Below, in pieces: positions 50,217-60,345 of a DNA stretch of 64,000 nucleotides. Each line of letters begins with the position of its first letter. Within the stretch, counting starts at the first letter, position 1. Source of the stretch: DATBGZ01 sp963803115 (GTDB lineage Bacteria; Actinomycetota; Actinomycetes; Mycobacteriales; Micromonosporaceae); the NCBI GenBank assembly GCA_963803115.1, contig CAWDLN010000008.1:914777-978776 (forward strand), read 5' to 3'. Below the pieces are notes generated by a model, which was given only the letters and a program-made list of their open reading frames with translations, ran no database searches and was not told the DNA's origin. Both the position numbers and the translations under genes were made by a program.

Positions 50217-51197
50217 ATGAGCCTGTCCACGACCACCGCGCCGCCGAGGCAGAACCCGCCCGCTGGGCCTCCGGCCTCGCCGCGGCGTTTAGCCCGACGG
50301 TTGGGCCGGTTCGATTTCAAGTTCTCGCCGTACCTCTACGTTGCGCCGTTCTTCATCATCTTCGGGATCTTCGGCGCGTACCCGATGTTCAAGACCCTCT
50401 ATATGTCCTTTATGGACTGGGATCTGGTTAACGAGCGGACCCTGGGTCACGAGTTCATCGGCCTCGCGAACTACACCCGGTTGCTCGGCGACGATTACTA
50501 CTGGAACGCTCTGAAGAACACGATCGGCGTCTTCCTGCTCGCGACGATCCCACAGATCCTGTTCGCGCTCCTGTTGGCGAACATGCTCAACCGACCGCTG
50601 CGGGCCAGGATGTTCTTCCGGATGGCGGTACTCGTTCCGAACGCCACGTCGGTCGCGGCGGTCGCCATCATTTTCGGCACACTTTTCGAGCGTGACTTCG
50701 GTGTGATCAACTGGGTGCTCGAGCACGTCGGAATCGGCCGAATCAACTGGCACGGCGCCGTGCTGTCGCACTGGACGGCCGTCGCCACGATGGTCGACTG
50801 GCGCTGGACCGGATACAACGCGCTGATTCTGCTGGCTGCGATGCAGGCCATCCCGCGCGACCTGTACGAGTCGGCCGAGATCGACGGCGCGAATCAGTGG
50901 CGGCAGTTCTGGTCGGTGACCTTCCCGATGCTGCGGCCCACGTTCCTGTTCGTGACCGTGGTGTCCATTGTGGGCGGTCTGCAGCTGTTCACCGAACCGT
51001 TGATATTCACGCACGGCTACACGGTTCGTGGTGGTGACCTGCGCGAGGTGCAGACGGTGACGATGTACATGTACGAAAACTCCATCGAGCTCACCCAGAA
51101 CGCCGGATACGGCGCCGCCATCTCGTGGTCCTTGTTCATTCTGATCATTCTCGCGTCGGCAGCCAACTACCTGCTGATACGGCGGACGGCGAAGTGA
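50217..51197 (+). CDS. cebF: Cellooligosaccharide ABC transporter permease 1
   Basis: A 326-residue membrane protein with six predicted helices, the first beginning YLYVAPFFIIFGIFGAYPMFKTLYMSF. The EAA-type loop reads ESAEIDGANQWRQFWSVTFPMLRPT, which contacts the ATPase. I chose the ATG at 50217 after GAGGA; a GTG three codons earlier is an alternative. It is one half of the CebFG channel. Confidence 0.93.
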   Translation: MSLSTTTAPPRQNPPAGPPASPRRLARRLGRFDFKFSPYLYVAPFFIIFGIFGAYPMFKTLYMSFMDWDLVNERTLGHEFIGLANYTRLLGDDYYWNALKNTIGVFLLATIPQILFALLLANMLNRPLRARMFFRMAVLVPNATSVAAVAIIFGTLFERDFGVINWVLEHVGIGRINWHGAVLSHWTAVATMVDWRWTGYNALILLAAMQAIPRDLYESAEIDGANQWRQFWSVTFPMLRPTFLFVTVVSIVGGLQLFTEPLIFTHGYTVRGGDLREVQTVTMYMYENSIELTQNAGYGAAISWSLFILIILASAANYLLIRRTAK

Positions 51198-51205
51198 GGT
51201 TGCGC

Positions 51206-52045
51206 GTGGCACGAAAGAACTCGCTGAGGCGGGTCAGCCCGCTGACCTACATCGGGCTCGTCATCGCCGGCCTGCTGTCGATCTACCCGTTCTACTACGT
51301 CATCGTCATCGCATCCCGCAGTCAGGACGCCATCAACGACCCCACGCCACCATGGACCACCGGCGGGCACTTTTGGGACAACTTCAGCCGCGCACTTGAG
51401 TTCGACGATGTTAACTTCGTCCATGGAATGATCAACTCGATCATCGTGTCCGGATCGGTGACCCTGAGCGTGGTCATAACGTCGGCGCTGGCCGGCTTCG
51501 CGTTCGCCAAGCTGAGATTCCGCGGGCGCAACGCGCTCCTGCTCACGGTGCTGGTCACGATGATGGTGCCGACGCAACTCGGCCTGATCCCGCTCTGGGG
51601 CATGATCGTTGACCTGGATTGGTTCGACACGCTCTGGGCCGTGACGGTCCCGTTCCTCACGAGCGCGTTCGGCGTGTTCATGATGCGCCAGTACGTATCC
51701 GCGGCCGTCCCGGACGAGCTGATCGAGGCAGCCCGGGTCGACGGTTGCACTACCCTGCGGACGTTCTGGAGTGTCGTGCTGCCTGCCGTACTGCCGGCGG
51801 CCGGCGTGCTCGCCCTGCTGACCTTCATGGCGACATGGAACGACTTCCTGTGGCCGCGGGCGGTGCTGACCCCGGACAACCCGACGCTTCAGGTATCACT
51901 GGGCTACATCTCCTATGCCCACTACACCGATTACTCGATGGTCTTCGCGGCGACGGCGATTGGGACATTACCGCTTGTGCTCGTGTTCTTTGTGTTTGGT
52001 CGCCAGATCATCAGCGGCATCATGGAAGGTGCGGTCAAGGCGTGA
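51206..52045 (+). CDS. cebG: Cellooligosaccharide ABC transporter permease 2
   Basis: A 279-residue permease with six helices. It has the EAA loop DELIEAARVDGCTTLRTFWSVVLPAVLPAAGV, and the first helix is YIGLVIAGLLSIYPFYYVIVIAS. The GTG at 51206 is chosen; the GTG at 51194 overlapping the cebF stop is possible. It is followed by the beta-glucosidase gene, whose GTG overlaps its stop. Confidence 0.93.
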   Translation: MARKNSLRRVSPLTYIGLVIAGLLSIYPFYYVIVIASRSQDAINDPTPPWTTGGHFWDNFSRALEFDDVNFVHGMINSIIVSGSVTLSVVITSALAGFAFAKLRFRGRNALLLTVLVTMMVPTQLGLIPLWGMIVDLDWFDTLWAVTVPFLTSAFGVFMMRQYVSAAVPDELIEAARVDGCTTLRTFWSVVLPAVLPAAGVLALLTFMATWNDFLWPRAVLTPDNPTLQVSLGYISYAHYTDYSMVFAATAIGTLPLVLVFFVFGRQIISGIMEGAVKA

Positions 52046-53568
52046 ACAGTTCATGGGCGGGCGAAGCCTGGGCGGGGCAAGCGACTCAGCCAACCGACGT
52101 CCGACTGGTCGACACGTACGCGGACCCGGCACGGCAGCCCAACGGGGGGCGCCGGTTCCCGGAAGGATTCCTCTTCGGGGCCGCCACCGCGGCCTACCAG
52201 ATCGAGGGAGCCGCCGCGACCGACGGCCGCACACCGTCCATTTGGGACACATTCAGTGAGCAGCCCGGCGCCGTCGTTGGTGGACACACTGGACACATCG
52301 CCGTTGACCACTACCACAGGTACCGCGACGACGTGGCATTGATGAAGCGGATCGGGCTGAAGGCGTACCGGTTCTCGGTCTCGTGGTCGCGGGTGCAGCC
52401 GGCCGGTGCTGGGCCGGCCAACCCGGCCGGGCTCGACTTCTATCGCCGACTTGTGGATGAGCTGCTCCAGCAAGGCATCGAGCCTTGGCTCACGCTCTAC
52501 CACTGGGATCTACCACAGCCGGTCGAGGACGCGGGCGGCTGGCCGGCGCGCGACACGGCTGGCCGTTTCGCCGAGTACGCGGCACTGGTGCACGCGGCCC
52601 TTGGGGACCGGGTCCGGCACTTCACCACGCTCAACGAACCGTGGTGCTCGGCCTTCCTCGGGTACGGTTCCGGGGACCACGCGCCCGGACGGCGGGACCC
52701 TGCTGCCGCCGTCCGGGCAGTGCACCACCTCTTGCTCGGACATGGCCTCGCGGTCGACGCGATCCGGGCCCAGCGGCAGGACACCCAGATCGGCGTGACA
52801 CTCAACCTCTACGCTGTCTCCTCTGCCTCCTCGCGGCCCGAGGATCTGGAGGCGACGCGGCGGATCGATGGACTCGGCAACCGGTTCTTCCTCGACCCCG
52901 TGCTGCTCGGACAATACCCGCGCGACGTGGTCGAGGACCTGGCCCCGATCAGCGATTTTGGGCACGTGCTCGATGGCGATCTCGCCATCATCTCTCGTCC
53001 ACCGTCGATGCTCGGCATCAACTACTACAGCCGCCACGTGCTCGCCGCTCCCGAGCCCGGACCGGACGGCCGGATCGACTGGCGCGGTCCTGCGCCCGCC
53101 GGGGCGAACATCGGCAGCGAGGCGGTCCGGTTCATCTCACGCGGTGTGCCTCGGACCGCCATGGACTGGGAGATCGACGCGCCTGGCCTGTCAGAGATCC
53201 TGCAACGGGTGGCTCGTGACTATCCCGCCGTCCCCCTGTACGTCACGGAGAACGGTGCAGCGTTCCACGACGAGGTGGACGCCGACGGGTGCATCAACGA
53301 CATCGACCGGTGCGATTTCCTCGATGCACACCTCCGTGCGTGTCAGGACGCGATCGCGGCGGGCGTACCGTTGCGCGGCTATTTCGCTTGGTCGTTGCTG
53401 GACAACTTCGAATGGGCATGGGGCTATACCCGTCGATTTGGGTTGTTCTATGTGGACTATCTGAACCAGCAGCGGATTCCTAAAGCGAGCGCACATTGGT
53501 ATTCATCGGTGATCGCGCGACACGCACTGCCGGAACCGCCCCCTCCGCGTACGCCCGTCGACGCATGA
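52042..53568 (+). CDS. bglC: Family GH1 beta-glucosidase
   Basis: A 508-residue cytoplasmic enzyme, slightly longer than the usual 450-480 because of an N-terminal extension of about 35 residues. It contains FPEGFLFGAATAAYQIEG, the acid/base in TLNEPW (Glu199) and the nucleophile in YVTENG (Glu403). It splits imported cellobiose and cellotriose to glucose. The GTG start shares bases with the cebG stop (GTGA). It corresponds to BglC of the Streptomyces ceb cluster. Confidence 0.94.
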   Translation: MNSSWAGEAWAGQATQPTDVRLVDTYADPARQPNGGRRFPEGFLFGAATAAYQIEGAAATDGRTPSIWDTFSEQPGAVVGGHTGHIAVDHYHRYRDDVALMKRIGLKAYRFSVSWSRVQPAGAGPANPAGLDFYRRLVDELLQQGIEPWLTLYHWDLPQPVEDAGGWPARDTAGRFAEYAALVHAALGDRVRHFTTLNEPWCSAFLGYGSGDHAPGRRDPAAAVRAVHHLLLGHGLAVDAIRAQRQDTQIGVTLNLYAVSSASSRPEDLEATRRIDGLGNRFFLDPVLLGQYPRDVVEDLAPISDFGHVLDGDLAIISRPPSMLGINYYSRHVLAAPEPGPDGRIDWRGPAPAGANIGSEAVRFISRGVPRTAMDWEIDAPGLSEILQRVARDYPAVPLYVTENGAAFHDEVDADGCINDIDRCDFLDAHLRACQDAIAAGVPLRGYFAWSLLDNFEWAWGYTRRFGLFYVDYLNQQRIPKASAHWYSSVIARHALPEPPPPRTPVDA

Positions 53569-53617
53569 CCGTCACAATCTCTGATAGACGCACCGACGGC
53601 GATCAAGGGGAAGCACA

Positions 53618-54664
53618 GTGGCGATGCAGCGAATTCGGTCGGCGGGACGGCCCACGCTTGACCAGGTCGCGGCACGAGCGGGCGTCGGCCGGGGAACCGT
53701 GTCCCGGGTCGTCAACGGATCCCCTCAGGTGTCGGCCTCCGCGCGGGCCGCGGTCGAGCAGGCGATCGAGGAGTTGGGCTATGTCCCCAACCGCGCCGCC
53801 CGGGCCCTGGTAACCCAGCGGACTGACTCCGTCGCGCTCGTGGTCTCCGAGTCGGAGGAACGCGTCTTTGGAGAGCCGTTCTTCGCCGGCATCATCCGCG
53901 GCATCAACGCGGTCCTGGTCGAGACGCCGATGCAGCTCTGGCTCGCGATGGCACAGTCGCAACGAGAGCGGGAGCGGGTCGAACACCACCTCACCCCGCA
54001 GCACGTCGACGGGGTGCTGCTGATGTCGCTGCACGGTGAGGACCGGCTGCCGACGTTGCTCGCCCAACGCGGACTGCCGGTGGTGGTCTGTGGGCAGCCC
54101 GGCGGCAAGGTCGCCATCGTCGGCGACCAGATGAGTTGTGTCGACGCCGACAACGTCGGGGGCGCGCAGTCGGCGGTGGCGCACCTGCTCAGCCAGGGCC
54201 GCCGCCAGGTGACCGCCATCGCTGGCCCGCAGGACATGGGGGTGGGCATCAGTCGCCTCGCCGGCTACCGCCGCGCGTTGGCGGACGCGGGTCTGCCGGC
54301 CGACGACTCGATGGTGGCCTACGGCGACTTCTCCGAAGCCAGTGGCGCCCACGCGATGCGAATGCTGCTCGACCGGCAGCCAAGCCTCGACGCGGTCTTC
54401 TGCGCCTCCGATCTGATGGCCGTGGGCGCGATGCGGACCCTTCGTGAGTACGGCCGGCGCATCCCGACCGATGTCGCAGTGGTCGGGTTCGAGGATTCGG
54501 TGCTAGCCCGGCAGACCGAGCCGGCGCTGACCACGGTGCACCAGCCGGTGGAGGCAATGGGTCGCGAGATGGCCCGCCTGCTCGTGGCCCACATCCGAGG
54601 CGACAAGATCCCGGCGCCGCTCGTCGTCCTCGACACCCATCTGGTCGTCCGCGCCTCCGGTTGA
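53618..54664 (+). CDS. cebR: LacI-family repressor of the ceb operon
   Basis: A 348-residue regulator. The N-terminal helix-turn-helix is PTLDQVAARAGVGRGTVSRVVNGSPQVSASARAAVEQAIEELGYVPNRAARALV, followed by a periplasmic-binding-type effector domain. It begins with GTG at 53618 after GGGGAA. The four TGGGAGCGCTCCCA-like sites upstream of cebE match the known CebR operator, so cellooligosaccharides should release it. In Streptomyces cebR lies upstream and divergent; here it is the last gene of the operon. Confidence 0.92.
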   Translation: MAMQRIRSAGRPTLDQVAARAGVGRGTVSRVVNGSPQVSASARAAVEQAIEELGYVPNRAARALVTQRTDSVALVVSESEERVFGEPFFAGIIRGINAVLVETPMQLWLAMAQSQRERERVEHHLTPQHVDGVLLMSLHGEDRLPTLLAQRGLPVVVCGQPGGKVAIVGDQMSCVDADNVGGAQSAVAHLLSQGRRQVTAIAGPQDMGVGISRLAGYRRALADAGLPADDSMVAYGDFSEASGAHAMRMLLDRQPSLDAVFCASDLMAVGAMRTLREYGRRIPTDVAVVGFEDSVLARQTEPALTTVHQPVEAMGREMARLLVAHIRGDKIPAPLVVLDTHLVVRASG

Positions 54665-54715
54665 GTACGTGCCCTCGAAGTCAGTTTTGGCCTACAGAGG
54701 GGTGTTCCTGAGTCC

Positions 54716-55366
54716 CTACAGCGGCGTCTGCTGGAGCGCGGACTGGTTCTGGAACCGGGTGACGAGATCGTGCAGGGGCTTGGTACCGCTACCGACCACG
54801 AGACCGGTCACCAATGCGTCCGCCCATGGTGCGATGCCGTTCCAACCGGGCTCGACGGCGAGCATGCGGAGTAGGTAGAAGCCGGCGACCGCCGACAGCA
54901 CGGTCGCGGCGAACGTGGCGATACCCCACGTCAGCACGCCGCGGGTCGCGCGGGCGGAGTCGACCTCTGCCTTATAGTGCGCCACGGCCTGCGTGGCGCC
55001 TGGAACCCCGTTCTCCGAGTCGGCCACCGCCCGCTCATACCGCTCCTGGGCCGATCGGCCGGGCAGCCACCGCGTGAACGGCTCGAGCACGCGCTCGACC
55101 GCGGCGGAGAAGACGAACAGGGCGCCAAACGTCGACATCGTGTCCCCGATCTGGAACGGGGTCGGTTGCATCACCTGGTTGATGTTCCACGCCCCGAGGG
55201 CGCCGACGGCCGCGAGCCCGATCGCCGTTGTCGTGGCCCAGCCACGGACCGGACGCGAGGGTGCGGCCGCCGCCATTTCGGGAACTGGAGTGGTGCCTCC
55301 GCCCTGCTGCGGGATGACGGGTACCTGAGCACGGCCGATCGCGGTCGCACGCCGAACCAGAGCCAT
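54716..55366 (-). CDS. Hypothetical membrane protein
   Basis: A 216-residue protein starting five bases after AGGAGG. After a proline-rich N-terminus it has one helix (about 46-62), a second short hydrophobic stretch (FGALFVFSAAVERVLEPF), a charged cytoplasmic or extracellular region and a C-terminal pair of helices (WGIATFAATVLSAVAGFYLLRML and ALVTGLVVGSGTKPLHDLV). No family recognised. Confidence 0.8.
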   Translation of the reverse strand: MALVRRATAIGRAQVPVIPQQGGGTTPVPEMAAAAPSRPVRGWATTTAIGLAAVGALGAWNINQVMQPTPFQIGDTMSTFGALFVFSAAVERVLEPFTRWLPGRSAQERYERAVADSENGVPGATQAVAHYKAEVDSARATRGVLTWGIATFAATVLSAVAGFYLLRMLAVEPGWNGIAPWADALVTGLVVGSGTKPLHDLVTRFQNQSALQQTPL

Positions 55367-55627
55367 ATCGACCTCCTGTGATCTATATGAACAGTCGAAT
55401 CGTGAAGCTACGCCGAACGACGCGTCTGCGCACTACGCCACACACGACTCTTTGACACGGGCGCAGCTACGGATAGGTGCCTTCACACACTGCGGACCAA
55501 ACCGCCGTACCTTGCACCAATCCGGCCCGGCCGTACAAGATCGATTTGGATTCTCGACCGTACGTAGGAAGCCGTCCGGGGCGTGTCGTTCTACGGTCGG
55601 TCGTCACCTCCCGATGTAAGGAGCACG

Positions 55628-56977
55628 ATGTCCCTACACGGTCAGATTCCGCGGCCCAGAAGCGCGGCCGAGCCGGCGCGACAACCCCGACTCAGCACCA
55701 CGTGGGTCTTCTTTCTGGTGATCTCGGCCGCATCACCGGTCACGTCGCTGTTGGGTGCGGTACCGCTCGGCTTCATCAACGGCAACGGCGCTGGATTGCC
55801 GGCCGCGTTCGCGCTCGTGACCGTCGTGCTGATCTGCTTCGCCGTCGGGTACGCCGCGATCAGCCGGCGCGTGATCAACACCGGCGCGTACTACACGTAC
55901 ATCGCTCAGGGCATCGGCCGGCCGCCGGCGATCGGCGCGGCTTTGCTCGCCGTCGCGGCGTATACGGTCAATCTCGCCGGCATCACGGCCGCGAGTGGGT
56001 ATTTCGTGCACATCATCGCGGACCAGTTGGGTGCCAACGTCAGTTGGATCTGGGGCGCCGTACCGATGCTGTTGCTTGTCGCCTTCGTCGGGTACCGATC
56101 GGTCCACGTTTCGGCAAAGGTGATCGGCACCATCATGGTGCTCGGGTTCTTGGCGCTTCTGTTATACGACGTCGCCATCCTGACGTCGAAGGGACTCGAT
56201 GCGTTGCCGCTCGAGTCCTTCCGCCCGGAGGCGATGCTCTCCGGCTCGCCCGGGCTCGCGATCGGCATCGCGTTGACGTGTTTCGTCGGCGTCGACACCG
56301 CGGCGCTCTACAGCGAGGAGACCGCCGATCCGGAGCGGACGGTGCCGCGAGCCACCTACATCGCCGTGGTGGCGATGGGCCTGTTCTATGTCTTCAGCGT
56401 CTGGCTGGTGGTCGGATCGTTAGGCGCGGATCAGGTACTAGATAAGGCGACGGCCGCACAGTCCGATCTCATTTTTGACGACGTGTTAGCGGTCGGCGGC
56501 GAAGGGCTGCAGACCGTGGCCGCGTTGCTCTTCCTTGCCGCATCCTTTGCCGGGATCCTCGCCTTCCACAACGCGGCAAGCCGCTATCTCTTCGTGCTTG
56601 GTCGCGACCGGGTCCTCAGTCCGAAGCTCGGGCAACTGCACCACCGGCACCGCAGCCCGTTCCGAGCCAGCCTGATCGTCTCCGGCGCCGCCGGACTGTT
56701 GATCCTGGTCGCGATCGCGTTCCGGCTCGACCCGTACGTGGTTCTCGCTCAGGGCGCGCTCGGCCTGGCAACGCTCGGCATCGTGACGCTGCAGGCGCTC
56801 GCCGCGGTGGCGATCGTTGTGTTCTTCCGCCGCCGGGGCCAGGGCCGTTACTGGCGGACGTTGATCCTGCCCGGAATCGGTGCGGCCGGACTGTTCGCCA
56901 CCGCCACGTTCATCCTGTTCGACTTCGATGACCTCCTCGGCATTCACTCCACATTGGTATCGGGCTGCCGTGGCTGA
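55628..56977 (+). CDS. APC-superfamily amino acid permease, C-terminus altered by frameshift
   Basis: A permease of about 12 helices starting after AAGGAG (TTWVFFLVISAASPVTSLLGAVPLGFINGNG). GIALTCFVGVDTAALYSEETADPERTVPRATYIAVVAMG is the conserved amino acid-polyamine-organocation core. The frame ends early with HSTLVSGCRG. Shifting frame at about 56960 and again near 56990 restores LPWLIVLVA and IIGTALGLYLRVGEARLA, a normal final helix and tail. It is therefore a frameshifted or wrongly sequenced C-terminus; the substrate is unknown. Confidence 0.85.
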   Translation: MSLHGQIPRPRSAAEPARQPRLSTTWVFFLVISAASPVTSLLGAVPLGFINGNGAGLPAAFALVTVVLICFAVGYAAISRRVINTGAYYTYIAQGIGRPPAIGAALLAVAAYTVNLAGITAASGYFVHIIADQLGANVSWIWGAVPMLLLVAFVGYRSVHVSAKVIGTIMVLGFLALLLYDVAILTSKGLDALPLESFRPEAMLSGSPGLAIGIALTCFVGVDTAALYSEETADPERTVPRATYIAVVAMGLFYVFSVWLVVGSLGADQVLDKATAAQSDLIFDDVLAVGGEGLQTVAALLFLAASFAGILAFHNAASRYLFVLGRDRVLSPKLGQLHHRHRSPFRASLIVSGAAGLLILVAIAFRLDPYVVLAQGALGLATLGIVTLQALAAVAIVVFFRRRGQGRYWRTLILPGIGAAGLFATATFILFDFDDLLGIHSTLVSGCRG

Positions 56978-57108
56978 TCGTGCTCGTCGCTCATCATCGG
57001 CACGGCGCTTGGGCTCTATCTGCGGGTCGGCGAGGCCCGGCTCGCTACGCACGCCTCGCGCAGAGCCGGCTGCGGCCGCAGGCGCGGCAGCTGGCGCACC
57101 CGGGGGCG

Positions 57109-58492
57109 TGGACTCGCCGGTACTGTCTCGTCGGCGCCGGTCCGGCCGGGCTGGCGATGGCCCGTCGTCTGTACGAGGAGGGCGTTCCGTTCGACTGGTT
57201 CGAGGCGGGTAGCGACGTCGGTGGCATCTGGCACGCCGACCGTCCGGGCAGCCCGGTCTACGAGACCCTCACCACGGCGACGTCTCGATTCGTTTCCGGG
57301 TTCCCCGATTTCCCGATGCCGGCGGACTATCCGGACTATCCACAGCTGGTGGCAGGTCCGTGACTACCTGCAGCGCGGTACGCCGAGTTCTATGGACTCT
57401 ACGACCGGATCAGGTTCCGTACCGCCGTAACGTGGGCCAAACCCGAGGGCCTCGGCTGGTCGGTAACCCTGACTAACGGCGAGTTCCGCTACTACTCCGG
57501 AATCATCGCGGCACCCGGTACGGCGTGGTTCCCGACGGTGCCGCATTGGCCGGGCCAGGAACACTTCCGGGGACAGCTGTGGCATTCGGCTCGGTACAAG
57601 GCGCCACAGGAGTTGGCAGGTCGACGGGTGCTCGTGGTCGGCGCTGGCAACTCGGCGGCCGACATCGCGTGCGATGCGGCGCGAGCCGGTGCGCGTCGCG
57701 TTCCTCTCGGTGCGCCGTGGGCGCCGGATTCGGCCACGGTACGTGCGCGGCGTACCGACCGATGCCTTGCTCGCCGGGAGTGCTGCAGCCTGGCGACGAG
57801 TCGTTGTCGCCGGCGGAACCGAGGGACCTCATCGCGGCCGCGGTCGGCGATGTCCGCGAGTTCGGCCTGCCTCGGCCGGATCCGGCGGCACACACCGGCC
57901 ATCCGACCACCAGCGACGACTTGCTCGAGTACCTGTCCAGGGGCTGGATCCAGCCGCAGGGGCGAGGTCGCCGAGGTTCTGCCGAACGGAGTCCGGTTCC
58001 CGACGGCACGACAGAACAGGTCGACCTGATCATCGCCTGCCACAGGGTACGGCGTGCAGCTGCCGTTCCTCGCCCCGGAGTTGTATGCGAGAGCCGGCAG
58101 CCCCGATCTGTTCATGAACATCTTCAGCCGAACCCACGACGGCCTGGCCCTGCTGGGCCTGGCCGATCTTCGGCGGGCCAACGTTTCCGCGGTTCGACGA
58201 TCAGGCCCGCGCCGTGATGGTCGACATGACTCTCCGAGAGCTGGGCGGCGTCGACTGGCGCGCGTGGCGCTCCACACTTCAAACCCGGCCGGACCTGCGG
58301 GGTGGCGCCCGGTTCGTCGACTCGCCGGCCCGTGCCCTGACGGTGGACGACCAGATGTACGCCACAAAACTGCGCGACCTCTGCGACCGCTTCGGCTACA
58401 CGCCCGGCGGCGCCTGGGTCGGTACTCCACCCGAGGCCGTCGCACAGCCCGGCCTCGGCGCCGCGCTCCGGGCCGCACGTCTGACCTGTTAA
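57109..58492 (+). pseudogene. Flavin-containing monooxygenase-like protein, frameshifted
   Basis: The FAD-binding start RYCLVGAGPAGLAMARRLYEEGVPFDWFEAGSDVGGIW, SPVYETLTTATSRFVSGFPDFPMPADYPDYP, the NADPH site RRVLVVGAGNSAADIACDAARAGARR, RPRYVRGVPTDALLAGS, LPFLAPELYA..RTHDGLALLGLADL and the C-terminal VDMTLRELGGVDWRAWRSTLQTRPDLRGG are all visible, but in changing frames. At least five frameshifts are needed. The left boundary is approximate because the frame is open into the permease tail. Confidence 0.85.
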
Positions 58493-58539
58493 GGAGAGGT
58501 CCCCTTCTTAACCATTTCTGTAGCGGAAGGGACCCTTCC
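58488..58539. terminator. Two adjacent hairpins between convergent genes
   Basis: GTTAAGGAGAGG / CCCCTTCTTAAC (58488-58499 with 58501-58512) includes the monooxygenase stop codon. GGAAGGG-A-CCCTTCC (58525-58539) follows. Such paired GTTAAG.../GGGACCC palindromes look like a dispersed intergenic terminator type. Confidence 0.6.
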
Positions 58540-58551
58540 AAACTCGGGGTG

Positions 58552-59166
58552 TTAGGCGAGCGCGGACGGGTCGAGGTTCAGCTCGCGGGCGGTCGCGTCC
58601 CGTACCCAGTCGAGAAGTTGTTTGCGGGACAGCATCCGCGGGTGAACCGTGACCTGAACGGCGAGCCCGTCGATGAGCGCCATGACCCGCCACGCGGCCG
58701 CCTGCGGGTCGTCGCAAACGAAGTCGCCGTCCTTGACTCCCAGCGTGATGACCTCGCTGAGGGCTTCCTTCCAGCGCAGATCCAGACGCCGGGAGACCTT
58801 CTCGAGTTCGGGTACCCGCTGCGACTCCGCCCAGCAGTCGATCCACATCGCCCATGACTTGGAGGACCCGGTTGGCGCGTACCACCGTAGGAGCTTGCGC
58901 AGCTTCTGTAGTGGCGGTGCGTCCTCATTGAGGAGCGTGTCGAGCCGGGCGAGATCCTGTTCCGCAGCCCAGGCGAAAGCCTGCGCGAGAAGGCGTTCCT
59001 TCGTCTCGAAGTGGTAGAACATCAGCGCCTGGCTGACTCCCGCGGCATGCGCCACATCGGATGTGCGGGTGTTGCCGAACCCTCGTTCGGCGATGACGTC
59101 GGAGGCGGCCCGGAGGATGTCGTCCAGCCGCAGGTCCACGGCGCGTCGCTTCACGCAGGCCAACAT
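58552..59166 (-). CDS. TetR-family transcriptional regulator
   Basis: A 204-residue regulator. The DNA-binding helix-turn-helix is LDDILRAASDVIAERGFGNTRTSDVAHAAGVSQALMFYHFETKERLLAQAF, and a C-terminal BetI-like ligand domain has MWIDCWAESQRVPELEKVSRRLDLRWKEAL and ALIDGLAVQVTVHP. An ATG at 59166 or GTG at 59154 is possible; no strong ribosome site is seen. It may control the neighbouring monooxygenase or permease, but no operator is evident. Confidence 0.88.
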   Translation of the reverse strand: MLACVKRRAVDLRLDDILRAASDVIAERGFGNTRTSDVAHAAGVSQALMFYHFETKERLLAQAFAWAAEQDLARLDTLLNEDAPPLQKLRKLLRWYAPTGSSKSWAMWIDCWAESQRVPELEKVSRRLDLRWKEALSEVITLGVKDGDFVCDDPQAAAWRVMALIDGLAVQVTVHPRMLSRKQLLDWVRDATARELNLDPSALA

Positions 59167-59215
59167 ACATGGACACAGGTCTCATTCGTACCCATCACCG
59201 ACGTAGGCTGCCTCC

Positions 59216-60289
59216 GTGATCCGCCGCCAAGTGCTTGCGTACGCATCGATCTGTGTCTTGTTGCTGGTCAGCGGGTGCACAAGCACGTCGACCCCACAAC
59301 CGTCGACTATCGGACTGTCGCCGTCCGACTCCGCTCCGGCGTCGTCCGGGGCCGCCACAGATCACCTTGGCCTTCGGCGGGGACGTCCATTTCATCGAGC
59401 GGACCCTTGCGTTACTGGACAATCCCGCCACCGCGTTCGGGCCGGTTTCGGCCATGCTGGAGTCGGCGGATCTCTCGATGGTCGAACCTTGAGACGGCGG
59501 TGACGACGCGCGGCACACCCGAGCCCAAGGAGTTTCACTTCCGGGCACCGCCCACGGCCTTCGACGCGGTCAAGGCGGCCGGGTTGGATCTCGTTTCGCT
59601 GGCGAACAACCACACGCTCGACTACGGCCAGGTCGGGCTGGCCGACACGCTCGCCGCCGCGTCCGCCGCGGGCGTGCCCGGTCGTCGGCGCGGGTGTCAA
59701 TTCGAGCGCCGCCTACGCGCCGTGGATCACGACGGTCAAGGGCGTGCGGATCGCCTTCCTCGCCTTCACCCAGATCACCGAGCTCGCGTCGGCGTGGGTC
59801 GCGACGGCCTCGCGGCCGGGACTGGCGATGGCGATCCCATCGACCAGATCGCCCAGGCGGCCGCCGCGGTCAAGGCGGCCCGGGCTCAGGCGGATGTAGT
59901 CGTCGTATCCATGCACTGGGGTCAGGAGTACAACAAGTGCCCGATCGCTTTGCAGCGCACGGCGGCCGAGGCCTTCGCGGCCGCGGGGGCCTCGATCATC
60001 GTGGGGACCCACGTTCACGTGATGCAGGGCGATGGGTGGATCGGCCACACGTACGTTGCGTACGGTCTGTCCAATTTCGTGTGGTGGTACAACGACGCGG
60101 CGTCGAACGATACCGGCGTCATTCGAGTGACGCTGTCCGGTTCGTCGGTGGTCAAGACTGAGTTCCTGCCGGCCTACATCGACCGGACAACCGGCCAGCC
60201 GATCCCGTCGACGGGTGCGAAGCGAACGGATCTCCGCCGCTCATGCCGCGCTGCACGACTGCACCGGTCTGGCCTCCGCGCCGTCCTGA
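59216..60289 (+). pseudogene. CapA-like (poly-gamma-glutamate synthesis family) lipoprotein, copy 1, frameshifted
   Basis: GTG at 59216 starts a lipoprotein signal peptide (VLLLVSGCTSTST). Conserved CapA stretches occur in three frames: ITLAFGGDVHFIERTLALL, LETAVTTRGTPEPKEFHFRAPPTAFDAVKAAGLDLVSLANNHTLDYGQ, YAPWITTVKGVRIAFLAFTQITELASAWVAT, VVVVSMHWGQEYNKCPIALQRTAAEAFAAAGASIIVGTHVHVMQGDGWIGHTYVAYGLSNFVWWYND and a final CTGLASAPS. Three or more frameshifts separate them. The family is a metallophosphatase-like fold. Confidence 0.85.
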
Positions 60290-60345
60290 TCATCGGCCGC
60301 GTCACCGGTCCTCTTCGTGCGGCGAAAAACCGTACGCTGCCGAGC